From Stromatinia cepivora (taxonomy: Eukaryota; Ascomycota; Leotiomycetes; Helotiales; Sclerotiniaceae), in NCBI GenBank assembly GCA_014898415.1, contig RCTD01000022.1, positions 806,001-870,000 on the forward strand: 64,000 nucleotides of DNA, written 5' to 3'. Numbering within the stretch: the stretch's first letter is position 1; each line of letters begins with the position of its first letter. Below, one piece after another: positions 32,739 through 42,878 of this stretch. Made by a program: the position numbers and the translations under genes. The notes below the pieces were generated by a model. The model was not told the DNA's origin. It was given only the letters and a program-made list of their open reading frames with translations, and made no database searches.

Positions 32739-34256
32739 ATGGGAGAACAAGTACGTCATGAGACTACATCGCCGTGCCGTGGTAGATTCGTTGGCAGATC
32801 TCTCGGTTTAGTAACAGATCTCGCACCACCTCACCAACAACCTTGCCACTCTCACTATTTTCAAAATCCTCAAAATCCGCTCAACCCTGCCTACTCCGTC
32901 TCTGCCTCCACTCTATCACAGTACAACCAGATCAATTCTCTTTCCGCCCTCCCCCTGACCCAGAACCACCTCTTTGCAGCCCCACAGCCCCAACCATATC
33001 AAACCCAACCCCTCAACCCAGAACACCACTATCTACTCCTATCTCTTTCGCGGGAAAACTTGAAAGCACTTGCTCTTCGACAGAAAATTGCGGCAGCGGA
33101 AGCGAGTCTTTCTTCTCTTCAACTCGCTTCAGGAGTCGATGGTCCAGGTATAGCAACCCCTCATTCTGCCATCTCTAACCCTCCAACTCCCATATCTACA
33201 CAATTACCCACGCGCCGCAAACTCAAAAAACAACTCTCGTGGTTGAAATGTCGTACCAAGGAGTGTGCGCGGCAAGAAAGGATTATAACAGAGAGGCTGC
33301 ATCAGATTGGCGAGGAAGAGCAGAGGAGATGGCGCTGGATGCAGATTGAACGGCAGACGAGGATTAATGAGGAAATGCTCGAGTGGCAGAGGGGGTATTG
33401 GGATTCTTTTGTTCGCGGTGGGGCTGCGGCAGGATTTGGACACGGGGTTGGATATGGACATAGATATGCATACGGATATGGACAAGGGGGTGTGCATTTG
33501 AATGCGAACACGCCTGCATTTCAACCGGTGGCTAGTGGTTTTGGTGCGCACGGTTCAGGGTCGCAGCGATCATCTGTTATAAAATATTCTAATGAATTTT
33601 GGAATACGGAAGCGCCTGTTTTTTCACCAGTAAATTTCTTTGCAGCGTCCTCTTCGTCGCAAAATAGTCAAGAAGTGGAAAGACTTAGTAGGGGATGGGA
33701 TGAATGTGATTTATCACCTTTAGCGGAAGAAAGAGCGGGATCATCTGAGGAATGGACTACGGAACTAGGAGGAGATGGAGAAGCCGAGGAAAAAGGAGAA
33801 GTAGATGATGAGACGGAAACGGGGGAAGGCTCAGGTTCAGGTTCTGGGGAAGGAGAAGGAGGAGATTCTGCAACAGAGACAGCTATCACAACACCTACGC
33901 CTCAACAAAGCGCGAGGATGACACCGATGGGTGGTGCGAAAAGTTGTAATGATGTGAAATTGGTTTTTTGCGATGGGACGTGGGGGTTTGAGGAAGGGTG
34001 TATGGATGTAGGAGAGGGAAGGGGCGATACGAGGGATTGGAAGGATAGAAACGAAGGGAAAGGAAAGAGACCTTCGTTCTTGCGTATGAAAGATGAGGTA
34101 TTGAGCGAGAGGAAAAGTAAAAGTTTACCCGGGATGGGCAGTAAGAGGTTGATTGAGGTTTATGTGGGGAAGGAAGAGGGAAAGGGAAAAGCTAAGGAGG
34201 AAGAGAACGGAGAGGATTCGTTGAAGGAGAGGAATGAGGTTGATCAAGTTTGGTGA
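32739..34256 (+). CDS. Hypothetical, largely disordered protein
   Basis: One exon, ATG at 32739 in good context (cataaagaATGGG), 505 codons. No known domain is recognised. Order: a Pro/Gln-rich N-terminus (to about residue 110), a charged helical middle (RRKLKKQLSWLKCRTKECAR, RRWRWMQIERQTRINEEM, about 160-220), a Gly/Tyr-rich stretch (GYGHRYAYGYGQGG), then an acidic Gly/Ser/Glu low-complexity region (GEGSGSGSGEGEGG) and a Lys-rich tail. A long open frame between clearly real genes, plus codon use without stops, supports a gene. Function is unknown; the helical part could bind a partner. Confidence 0.7.
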   Translation: MGEQVRHETTSPCRGRFVGRSLGLVTDLAPPHQQPCHSHYFQNPQNPLNPAYSVSASTLSQYNQINSLSALPLTQNHLFAAPQPQPYQTQPLNPEHHYLLLSLSRENLKALALRQKIAAAEASLSSLQLASGVDGPGIATPHSAISNPPTPISTQLPTRRKLKKQLSWLKCRTKECARQERIITERLHQIGEEEQRRWRWMQIERQTRINEEMLEWQRGYWDSFVRGGAAAGFGHGVGYGHRYAYGYGQGGVHLNANTPAFQPVASGFGAHGSGSQRSSVIKYSNEFWNTEAPVFSPVNFFAASSSSQNSQEVERLSRGWDECDLSPLAEERAGSSEEWTTELGGDGEAEEKGEVDDETETGEGSGSGSGEGEGGDSATETAITTPTPQQSARMTPMGGAKSCNDVKLVFCDGTWGFEEGCMDVGEGRGDTRDWKDRNEGKGKRPSFLRMKDEVLSERKSKSLPGMGSKRLIEVYVGKEEGKGKAKEEENGEDSLKERNEVDQVW

Positions 34257-34937
34257 AGTGTTTGTCGGGATGGGATGTTTGTACGAGGTTACGAGTTGGT
34301 ATGATTTTTGATAATCGATGGGAATGGGTAGGGGTGAAAAGGTGTGTTTGTTGTAGGGTCATCGAAGGTTATATATACGCTTTGTTCGAGATTTTTGAAG
34401 CTTTTGTACATACTTTATGTAGATTGTATATAGAATTGTATACAAGTTCTTCTTGAGAGTTGAAGTGTTATTTCATCACAGAGATTGATTGCATAGAAGA
34501 TGCTTGGGATACAGTCGTTTCGATTCATTGATGTAGATAAAGTAACACCCACCTAATTTCTCAGATTGATCTCGACCCTCTGAACTCCGTTCCGGTCTTT
34601 GAGCGCCTTGAGTATTGCCCCATTGTAGCCATTGAAATCTCTTGCTGTGGGCATGTGATTGATTGAGCTTCCTTAGTACCTTTTGTGATGACAGGAGGTT
34701 TAGTTCAGACAACGCTACTACACTTTTCCTCAACTATTGCTGCCAGGTTTCCCAATAGAAGTTCCATCCCATGGGTGACACAGCATCAGGCGTTGAATAT
34801 CCCATCAGTTTTGATCAAGAAAAGGCCGACTCCTAGAGCTTCCTTGGCCAAAATTCCTTCACAATTTTGCGCCTCGTCTCTCTCGATTCTTCACGCCCAT
34901 CTGCCTACCTTGCTAAGTCTTGGCGATCGACATTTGT
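34257..34937. other. Intergenic between convergent genes
   Basis: Contains the 3' flanks of the disordered-protein gene and of NECAP. No gene supported. Confidence 0.5.
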
Positions 34938-35756
34938 CTATTGAAACTCTCCAAACTCCCCGTCATCAAATCCTAGCTCTTCGGCCGATGGTTCCGGTAA
35001 TGAAGGAGTTTCCATATTATTCTGACTTAATCTCTTCTGAGCCCTAACTTCCTGTGCACTAGGCGGTGGTGGTAAAAATGACCCCATGCTCCCTCCAACC
35101 GGCGGAGGCGGTAAAGAAAACCCACTCAAACCTTTCTCAGACTCCTCACTCTTCTTCGGCGTTCTCCTACCCGCACCCCTCCCTCCAATATTAACCGTAA
35201 TCGTCTCACCCTCCTTCAAACTAAAATCCCTCTTAACCTCCGATTTTTCCGATTCCCTCTTCATCCCCGCAGATGTAGGTTTTCCTCCTCCTTGCTCCTC
35301 AATCCCTAACGTCTTCCTCACTTCTTGTAATGCCACGCTAAAATCAAACGCTTCCGATCTCTCCTCAAATCCTATTCCCAAAACCGCTTTTCTTCCTCCT
35401 TCTCCCTGTACCCTTACTGCGAAAAATCGCGAACTATCTAATACCTGTTCCACCACTTCCGTTACCGTATATGGAGCCGCGGCGAATAATTGTCCATTAC
35501 TTGGATCCTCTAGTAATATATCTGCTTTGACTTTATCCTCGCCATTTTTATCCGGGATGGCTGTTTCCAGAATTCGAATTCGTGCAGTGAAGATTTGGCG
35601 TTTGTTGTTGTCGGCCGTCCAGGTGGAGGCTACGTAGCCTTTATTCGAGGTGAGGGGTGGGATGTTATAGACGTGGACTGAGGATGCGATGAAGAGGATT
35701 CGTTGGAGTGCGTCGGGTGGTAGAGGTTGACCTGTGGAGGGGTCGATAGTTTCCAT
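34938..35756 (-). CDS. NECAP family protein (adaptin ear-binding coat-associated)
   Basis: Endocytic accessory protein that binds AP-2 and other coat adaptors. The single exon runs from ATG 35756 to TAG 34938, 272 residues, close to the usual 250-280. The N-terminal PH-like domain (about residues 15-160) shows the family pattern: HVYNIPPLTSNKGYVASTW, ILLEDPSNGQLFAAAPY, DSSRFFAVRVQ, GIGFEERSEAFDFSVALQ. After it comes a disordered tail with proline runs (LPPPPVGG, FLPPPPSAQ) and a C-terminal GEFGEF that stands where animal NECAPs carry a WxxF adaptor-binding motif; here the Trp is absent. It is divergent from the eIF2B alpha gene, 405 bp away. Confidence 0.92.
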   Translation of the reverse strand: METIDPSTGQPLPPDALQRILFIASSVHVYNIPPLTSNKGYVASTWTADNNKRQIFTARIRILETAIPDKNGEDKVKADILLEDPSNGQLFAAAPYTVTEVVEQVLDSSRFFAVRVQGEGGRKAVLGIGFEERSEAFDFSVALQEVRKTLGIEEQGGGKPTSAGMKRESEKSEVKRDFSLKEGETITVNIGGRGAGRRTPKKSEESEKGLSGFSLPPPPVGGSMGSFLPPPPSAQEVRAQKRLSQNNMETPSLPEPSAEELGFDDGEFGEFQ

Positions 35757-36161
35757 GATTGGGAGGAAAATAAGCTGTATATTTTTCGACTGGCAGATTT
35801 TTTATATCATTATCAGTGGAAGAAAGTAAAATCAGTTGAAATCATTTCTTTATGTTTGTGGTGTTGTCAAGATCTATAGCTTCGAAATTTATACATTTGT
35901 ACGAGGAATTGCTAGGTGTTCGGCCTTCCCCACAGCCTATCGTGTATCATAAGGCTAACACGTGAAGTCATCTATGATTGGTTGATATAAACCCTGGTCA
36001 TCATTTCGTCGTTTGATAAATGCTTGGATTCATCAAAGTTGATCACAAACAAATTCATGACTCTATTGATGTTCCATATATCGAGTAATTTTAAGAAATA
36101 TCTACTATACTACATAACTCCCAAGTTTTTAATAAATTCCAGAAATTCATAAAACAAAAAA
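35757..36161. promoter_or_regulatory. Divergent promoter region of NECAP and eIF2B alpha
   Basis: 405 bp between two start codons facing away from each other. No specific motif is claimed. Confidence 0.5.
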
Positions 36162-37541
36162 TGGATCCAGAACCAGGTATGCTATGCAAATCCATAAAAT
36201 GCCCATGCGATTGATCACTAGAACTATTCCTTTAGCTCTGGCGCCATCTAAAATACATTTTGTAGTGCGTCACACACAGCCTTGCTAACAAAATTTCCCC
36301 TCCTCAATAGCAACACCTCTTTTTGAAGAAAGCTTTCGAAGTACCACTCCACCAGCACTTCCTGGACATCCTCCTGCATTGAAGAAAATGGCTTCCATAG
36401 GAAATATTCCCCAAAAGAAAGATTCAAAACAATTCGAGTACACCTCTCTGCACTCAATTTCAAAAGAACCCCTCACTGACTCATAACCCTCATTAGTATA
36501 GTAGAAACCTACCACAGACTTCTCAACGACGATCCAGATGTTACTATGCCAGTAGCTGCAATCGAAGCACTTATTGAACTTCTCGCCTCCTCTCGCGCAG
36601 TCACCGTTTACGAAACCCTCGATTTAGTTAAAACCCAATCCGATTATTTGAAATCTCGAATTCCCAATTCCATATCATTATCTGCCGGAACGGATTTATT
36701 TCAAAGATATATGATACAATCTTTAAAACCTTCGAGTACGGGCAATTTCGAAACAGTTCGTCAACATCTTTTGAGTAACGGAAGATTGTTTGTTACGAGA
36801 GCGAAGCAGGCCAGATATACTATAGCTACTTATGGAAGAAATTTTATTAGGGATGGAAGTGTGGTTTTAACTCATGGGGGAAGTAGAGTTGTGGGAGCTT
36901 TATTGGATAAAGCGGCCGAGGCGAGAGCTACTGGTGGAAATGTTAGATTTAATGTCATTTATGTTATGAATGATGCTAGGAGTTCGGAGAGTAAAGCGGT
37001 TGTTACATCATTAAGGGCTAAAGGTGTACCAGTTGCTACGATATCAGAAGGTGCTGTAGGATATGCTATGGGGAAGGTTGATTTGGTTATTGTTGGTGCC
37101 GAAGGGGTGGTAGAAAATGGAGGAGTCATTTCGAGATTGGGAACATATCAAATTGCGCTATTGGCGAAAGCGGCAGGCAAACCATTCTATGTCGCGGCCG
37201 AAAGTCATAAGTTTGTGCGATTATATCCTTTGGGACAATATGATCTTGGGATTGATCAGGAGATTATTGATTTTCGTACTGAGGATGATACTGAGGAGAG
37301 ACCTGGGGATCAAACTCCAACGATTGAGGAGAGGACGGAATATTTTGAAGCAAACGAGATCGAGATATCAAAATCGGATGCTGTTGATGCAGTGGATTTT
37401 ACGGTAAGTAGTTTCCATCGGGATTTTGATATGATGCTGATTATTTCATAGCCTCCAGATCTGATTTCAGCACTCATCACCGAATCGGGAGCTTTGACTC
37501 CAAGTGCTGTTAGTGAGGAACTTATTAGTTTATGGTATTGA
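36162..37541 (+). CDS. GCN3: Translation initiation factor eIF2B subunit alpha
   Basis: Regulatory subunit of the eIF2B guanine-nucleotide exchange factor that senses phosphorylated eIF2. Four exons: 36162-36177, 36311-36437, 36497-37403, 37452-37541, introns 133, 59 and 48 nt, 379 residues. The tiny first exon (MDPEP plus one base) and second exon were found because together they restore QFDIVETYHRLLNDDPDVT before MPVAAIEALIELLA. Further family motifs: SLSAGTDLFQRYMI, TRAKQARYTIATYGRNFIRD, VLTHGGSRVV, VGAEGVVENGGVISRLGTYQ, GKPFYVAAESHKFVRLYPL, and PPDLISALITESGALTPSAV encoded by the last exon. The extension before FDIVETY (about 45 residues, Pro/Lys-rich) is longer than in yeast. Confidence 0.95.
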
Positions 37542-38436
37542 GTTGTGGTAGAGTAGGAAGAGGAACTATGCAATTTAGCAAGCCCATCTCGCATACCCAA
37601 TGATTCCATGGCGTCAGGAGTACAAAATTTTTTACCGAGATAGGATAGTGGATGAACGATCACTAGAGATGATACCCATGAACATCTGCTGAATCTGGTC
37701 AGACGATATCTGATAATGTTGTCGAATATAGTCGAGGGATTAGATGAAATTCGAGGCAGGATTACCTAGGTATGGAATGATACAAATGGATATAGCCAGA
37801 TTTTTTCTCCGGGATGTTTTTAGAGGTTGATAGATATCCATGAATGAGTGAATGAGTGAATGATTGAGAAGAGAAAAGAAGAGAAGAGAAGAGAAGAGAA
37901 AGTCCATGTGGCGCGGAAATAAATCATGAATACTATATTTAAAATAACCTAGGTTGTAATACATGCTTCTTTTTAATTTGCAAGTGATTTTGCGAGAATG
38001 AATGCATGGATTTGAGATTGATATTTTGTATGTATGTATGTATGTATGTATGTATGTATGTATGTATGTAGGTAGGTAGTTATGGTTTATGAGTATAATT
38101 TGATGATTTACACACTACGAATATGATAGATATGTCAGGGTAAACAGTGCCATAATTGGGGTGTATCAGACGGTTTTGTGGGGAGGTGGGGAGGATGAGG
38201 GATGGATGCTGAAGTTGATGCTGGGGAGGGCAGTGTGTTATATGGGATGGGCTGGCACTACTTTTGGAAGGGTTTGGTTTGTGGGTATGTTTTTGGTTGA
38301 AGATCTTGCGGATTTTTGTGTGGATATCGGTGGAGATTTGAGGTTATTACGATCTTTGGATTTCCCTTGTGCTCAAAAGGATCTTAATAACTACAAATCA
38401 TCGACCCTCTAATACCACGTCATACTCTCATTCAGC
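37542..38436. other. Intergenic with microsatellites
   Basis: Holds a purine run of GAGAA units (37866-37902) and a tetranucleotide array (38027-38070). Short open frames are not supported. Confidence 0.55.
38027..38070. repeat. (TGTA)11 microsatellite
   Basis: Eleven uninterrupted TGTA units, followed by GGTAGGTAG variants. Likely length-variable between strains. Confidence 0.95.
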
Positions 38437-38865
38437 ATGTCCACTTTCAGCAACATCCTCCCTCTCGTCCTCCTCGCTCTTCCTATGACCATAGCAACCG
38501 TAGATGGCGATTTTCCACAATCACGGCATTCCGAACCACAGCAACGAGATTTCGACTCTGAACAGAGAAATGCTCTCGCCGTTCATTTAGTCATAAGCGT
38601 CGTCATGCTCGAAGTTTTCATCTTGGCTATGGTAACCTTAACTACGACCGCTTCACGGATACGTCGACAAAGACGTATACAATACGTAGGAAAGATACAT
38701 AATAGGCCGGGAGCTATAACTGAGGCATCACCTTATAGAGTTGAAGATGATGTTTATTTGCCGGCTTATTCGTATGAGCCTGTGAGGGGGGAAATTGTCG
38801 TAGCTCAACCATCATCAACTGTCGCAAAACCGCCACCTGCGCATGGTTCGAAGACTATGGTTTGA
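38437..38865 (+). CDS. Small predicted membrane protein with signal peptide
   Basis: One exon of 142 codons, ATG at 38437 after a pyrimidine-rich leader. Seen: a signal-peptide-like start (residues 1-22, ILPLVLLALPMTIATVDG), a transmembrane helix at about 48-70 (AVHLVISVVMLEVFILAMVT), a basic stop-transfer patch RIRRQRRI, and a cytosolic tail with YLPAYSYEP, a PxY-like motif. The topology would be type I single-pass. Such small proteins are common in ascomycetes; no function can be assigned. Confidence 0.7.
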   Translation: MSTFSNILPLVLLALPMTIATVDGDFPQSRHSEPQQRDFDSEQRNALAVHLVISVVMLEVFILAMVTLTTTASRIRRQRRIQYVGKIHNRPGAITEASPYRVEDDVYLPAYSYEPVRGEIVVAQPSSTVAKPPPAHGSKTMV

Positions 38866-39193
38866 TGGGATACTGTTACGAGCTTTGGTTTTGAGATAAG
38901 AGCTCATGTGTAATATACTGTGTATAATATGTCTGGAGTTTGGGTTTCGCAGTAGCTATGATACCTATATATCAATGCCTTGGAAAATAGGGTACAATAT
39001 GACGGCGTTGATGGTTCGATAGAATGTTGGTGGTTTCCGAATTACATCGAATATGAGACCCAATATCTCTGAACAGTTGTGATTTGTATGAAAGCGCTTT
39101 AGCAGGTCTGGCGCAACATCGCATGCTAAGAATGGTGGTTGCAAACTACTTCATCCAGTAGCCTCCACGTAGAACATCCAACAATCTGATCTT
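38866..39193. other. Intergenic between convergent genes
   Basis: 3' flanks of the small membrane protein gene and of POP4. Nothing else seen. Confidence 0.5.
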
Positions 39194-39889
39194 TCATACA
39201 TGAGGTAAGAAATGTGGTTTGAATTTCTTATTCGCTCGATCAGCTGCTCGGTACATAAATTGTTCACCATGTAACTCAAACACCAAATCTTTGGCGGATC
39301 TTCCATCCTTCTCTGAAGTAGTATCTTCGTTGGTCGCCTGGATTGGTATCGTAAATTTGAAAATGGTATTTTCCTTTGGTAGAACCTTCAAATCATTATT
39401 CTTCGTGATAATCTCAAAAATTCCCTTGGAATCTTTAATCACAATTCCCTTCACACCGACCCTACTCACACACCTACTTCTCACAACCTCAAGTTCCGCT
39501 CCATGATAGTCGGCACTGCATAATTTAGCAGCTGCAGATCCAGTAATTGGCATACAATTTTCCCCTCCTAACACTTCTGAAATATATCCTAACCACATTT
39601 TATGTAAAGGTTCGTAAATGCTGTATTTCTGTGCCGATTTGGGTACATCGTATAGGCATAAAGCACGCTTCTCTCTGGCTGATAGAGGGGCAGGCTTCAA
39701 TTTCTTCTTACGTAGAGCAAGTTTTCGCTGTCGTTCGAGACGACGATGTTGTTGTTCATTGTTTGGTTCTGTAGGTTTGAGGTGTAATGGTCGCTGTTTT
39801 ATTTTTTCAGTGAAGATTCGATTCGTAGTATCAGGAGAATGCGCTCGCGACAATAATTGCGTCGCTATATTATTATCCTTTGATGCCAT
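39194..39889 (-). CDS. POP4: Ribonuclease P/MRP protein subunit POP4 (Rpp29)
   Basis: Protein subunit shared by RNase P (tRNA 5' processing) and RNase MRP (rRNA processing). The single exon runs from ATG 39889 to TGA 39194, 231 residues, a usual size. Residues 55-75 are strongly basic (RRLERQRKLALRKKKLKP). The C-terminal half shows the UPF0086/Rpp29 Sm-like barrel: YEPLHKMWLGYISEVLG, KLCSADYHGAELEVVRSRC, GVKGIVIKDSKGIFEII, KENTIFKFTIP and ELHGEQFMYRAADRANKKFK. It shares a 319-bp divergent promoter region with the acyltransferase gene. Confidence 0.94.
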   Translation of the reverse strand: MASKDNNIATQLLSRAHSPDTTNRIFTEKIKQRPLHLKPTEPNNEQQHRRLERQRKLALRKKKLKPAPLSAREKRALCLYDVPKSAQKYSIYEPLHKMWLGYISEVLGGENCMPITGSAAAKLCSADYHGAELEVVRSRCVSRVGVKGIVIKDSKGIFEIITKNNDLKVLPKENTIFKFTIPIQATNEDTTSEKDGRSAKDLVFELHGEQFMYRAADRANKKFKPHFLPHV

Positions 39890-40208
39890 TTTTGGAGTTT
39901 TGTTCCTAGTTGAGTTTGTCGCAAAATATTGAGCTTGGAAGAAGCCTATAGCTCCAAAAATTCACATGCTAAAATGAAAAGTTCTAGATCATAAACGCTA
40001 AACTAGTTTTGGTGACCCCAGATTTCCGCTGGTGCCTTTCAAGGTGATGGCGCGCGCCCGGCATACCTCACCGAGGGCTTAAATATTCAGTACCAAACAA
40101 TGCTTCAAAATAAGCTTCCGACAACAATGCATGTGTTTGGTTCCGGCACTCAATGATCCTATGCGACAATGATAATTTCATAACATCATCTCTTGAATAC
40201 CGACAAAG
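39890..40208. promoter_or_regulatory. Divergent promoter region of POP4 and the acyltransferase
   Basis: 319 bp between start codons facing away from each other. No specific regulatory motif is claimed. Confidence 0.5.
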
Positions 40209-42878
40209 ATGGCAGATAATAAAAGCCCATCTCCTCCAAGGACCTCGGCTCCTGATCTCGAAATCCTAGGTGATCAAGTAACATTACATCCTAGTGGTTA
40301 TATCGAACCTCCGGAAAGACCTCACGATGGTGAGAAAGAAAGGAATCTGGTGGAGCATATGGCTAGATTTAGGTCAAGTCCTTTGGAATTTCTAAGAGAG
40401 GTTTCTTTGCATGTTTCAGGAGTAGGTACTTTTTCATCAATGGAAATGCATCGTTCATTGCTAACCTCCGGCATTCTTCTAGACAGGATGGCGTGCCTAC
40501 GATCATTTCATCGGACAACCTATATTTTATCCTGGATTCTCGGAAAACATGACGGCTGCCGTTATGTCTACGCCTATCTTACAAAAACGAATAACTGAAT
40601 TGGCGGAGAAAAGGATAGAAATTGAGGAACTGGAAGGGTTATTGAATAAAGATGATCCATTATACCATACGAAAAGATCACAGAGGAAGTCTGCCATTGA
40701 ACATAGCTTACAGGAGCTTTCGGAAAAGTTGACAAGTGATATGATATGCAAGATGGAGAGTAGGCCATTCATTAGAGGAGCTTATTACCTATGCACTCAA
40801 CTCTTAACTAGGGCATATCATCAAGGCAAGAAACACACTCAGGTTTTGACGCATTCCTTACTAATAAATATGTAGGGATTCATGTGTCTAGTGAGGAAGT
40901 TCTCAGACTACGAAATGTTGCTGAAAAAGCACAAAAGGACAAAACATCCATCATTTTCCTTCCATGTCATAGATCTCATGTAGACTATGTTTCTTTACAA
41001 TTAATTTGCTATCGCCTTGGTATAGCTTTACCAACAGTCGTGGCTGGTGATAATTTGAATTTCCCTGTAGTAGGGAGCTTTTTACAACATGCTGGTCAGT
41101 CAAAATCCCACAATAATCTTAATACATATTAATTTTATAGGCGCCATGTGGATAAGAAGAAGTTTTGGAGATGATGCATTGTATACAACTCTTGTACAAT
41201 CGTACATAGATACCCTTCTCCAAGGTGGCTATAATTTCGAGTGCTTCATCGAAGGTGGAAGATCAAGAACTGGGAAGTTATTACCGCCCAAGTTTGGTAT
41301 TTTGAGCTTTATCTTGGACAGTATCCTTTCCGGTCGAGTTAAAGACACTATCATTTGTCCTGTCAGCACTCAGTATGATAAGGTCATCGAAACCGAAGGT
41401 TATGTTGGTGAATTACTTGGAATTCCAAAGAAAAAGGAGAATTTAGCAGATTTCCTTTCAGCATCATCAGTTCTATCTTTAAAGTTAGGTCGCGTGGATG
41501 TTCGATTTCATGAACCTTGGAGTCTACGGGATTTCATCTTACAACAACAATCTCGATCATTAGGGGTACCAAAAACGCTTGACTTTGAGAGCATTAATGT
41601 GCCTAGTGTTCGACAAAAATTATTGAGAACGTTGGGTTACAAAGTTCTATCAAATATCAACGCAGTATCAGTTGTCATGCCTACTGCGTTGGTTGGAACA
41701 GTTCTATTGACTTTGAGAGGCCGCGGCGTTGGTAAATCAGAACTTATTCGCCGAGTCGAATGGATCAGTGAACGGGTTAGAAATAAGGGAGGGCGTGTAG
41801 CTCATTTCGCCGGCGCTACTACATCTGCAGTAGTTGAGCGAGCTCTCGAGGTTCTTGGTAAAGATCTTGTAGGGAGAGTGGATGGTTTGGCGGAAGAAAC
41901 ATACTATGCTGTTGACCGTTTCCAACTATCTTTCTATCGAAACATGACAATACATTTATTCATATCTGAAGCACTAGTCAGTGCCAGTATGTATATGAAT
42001 GTAAAACGTGGAGGAGGGAAAGTTCATCAAAATATCTCATATGAAGAACTTCGAAATCAGGTTCAATTTCTCTCACAACTCTTCCGAGGTGAATTCATCT
42101 ACCCGACTGAAGGATTGGCCATTAATCTGGACAACACTTTACACGATCTGGAAGTCGATAATATCATTGAACTCGTTCGAGATCCAGAGGGTAAGGTTTT
42201 GACTGTTGGTTTATCTGACCACGAACGTTCTGTTGGACGTGAGAATTACGATTTTTACTGTTTCTTGATTTGGCCATTTGTCGAAGCATTCTGGCTTGGT
42301 GCTGTTTCTCTCATGGGCTTCACACCACCTCCAAACAAGCCAGATGATGTTTGGCTGGAAGTCAAGAAAGCTCATGATGGGTCTCAACTAGTAAGTTCCT
42401 CCATATTAATGCAACCCATGATTACCTTGCTAACAAAATCAAGCTTGGAAAAACTCTTTATCACCAAGGTGATTTATCCTACTTCGAAGCCGTCAATAAG
42501 GAAACACTTAAGAATGCATATCAACGATTCGAAGATGAAGGCATTGTAATAGTATCTAAGAGTAAAATCACCAAAACCCAACCACGAGCTCGACTTGCTC
42601 CCGAATGGACACCAAACCGAAGCCCAGAGTCTGGCATGATTATGGCAGAAGGAAAATTATGGGATTTTATTGAAAAGATTGCAAAGTCAAGGAGAGAAGG
42701 AAAGAATAGACGAGATGGAGCAACTGTATCAACAAGAGTTTTAAGACTCGCAGATGAATTGGGGCAGAAATTATTCGCTGAAGGATCGGGGAAGATAGGT
42801 ATGTCAGAGGAGGATAAGAAGGAATTGCTGAGGAGGGAGAAGAGAAGACAGGCTCTGAAGGCCAGAGCACATTTGTGA
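40209..42878 (+). CDS. Glycerone-phosphate/glycerol-3-phosphate O-acyltransferase (PlsB/DHAPAT type)
   Basis: Transfers an acyl chain to DHAP or G3P, the first step of ether or glycerolipid synthesis. Five exons: 40209-40421, 40483-40825, 40876-41094, 41141-42390, 42444-42878; introns 61, 50, 46 and 53 nt; 819 residues. The second intron has a GC donor (gcaag...gtag); all others are GT-AG. Acyltransferase motifs: I CHRSHVDY (HX4D, about residues 217-222), II GAMWIRRSFG, III FIEGGRSRTGKLLPPKFG, IV ICPVSTQYDKVIE. N-terminal GWRAYDHFIGQPIFYPGFSE and the long C-terminal domain with HQGDLSYFEAVN are typical of the PlsB-like family, not of short PlsC enzymes. DHAP preference and peroxisomal location are inferences. 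No C-terminal peroxisomal SKL is present (the end is RAHL). Confidence 0.93.

Noticed and set aside
33668..33889. Ser/Pro-rich open frame on the minus strand
   Set aside because: Antisense of the acidic low-complexity region of the plus-strand gene.
35086..35637. A 183-codon open frame on the plus strand
   Set aside because: Antisense shadow of the NECAP gene.
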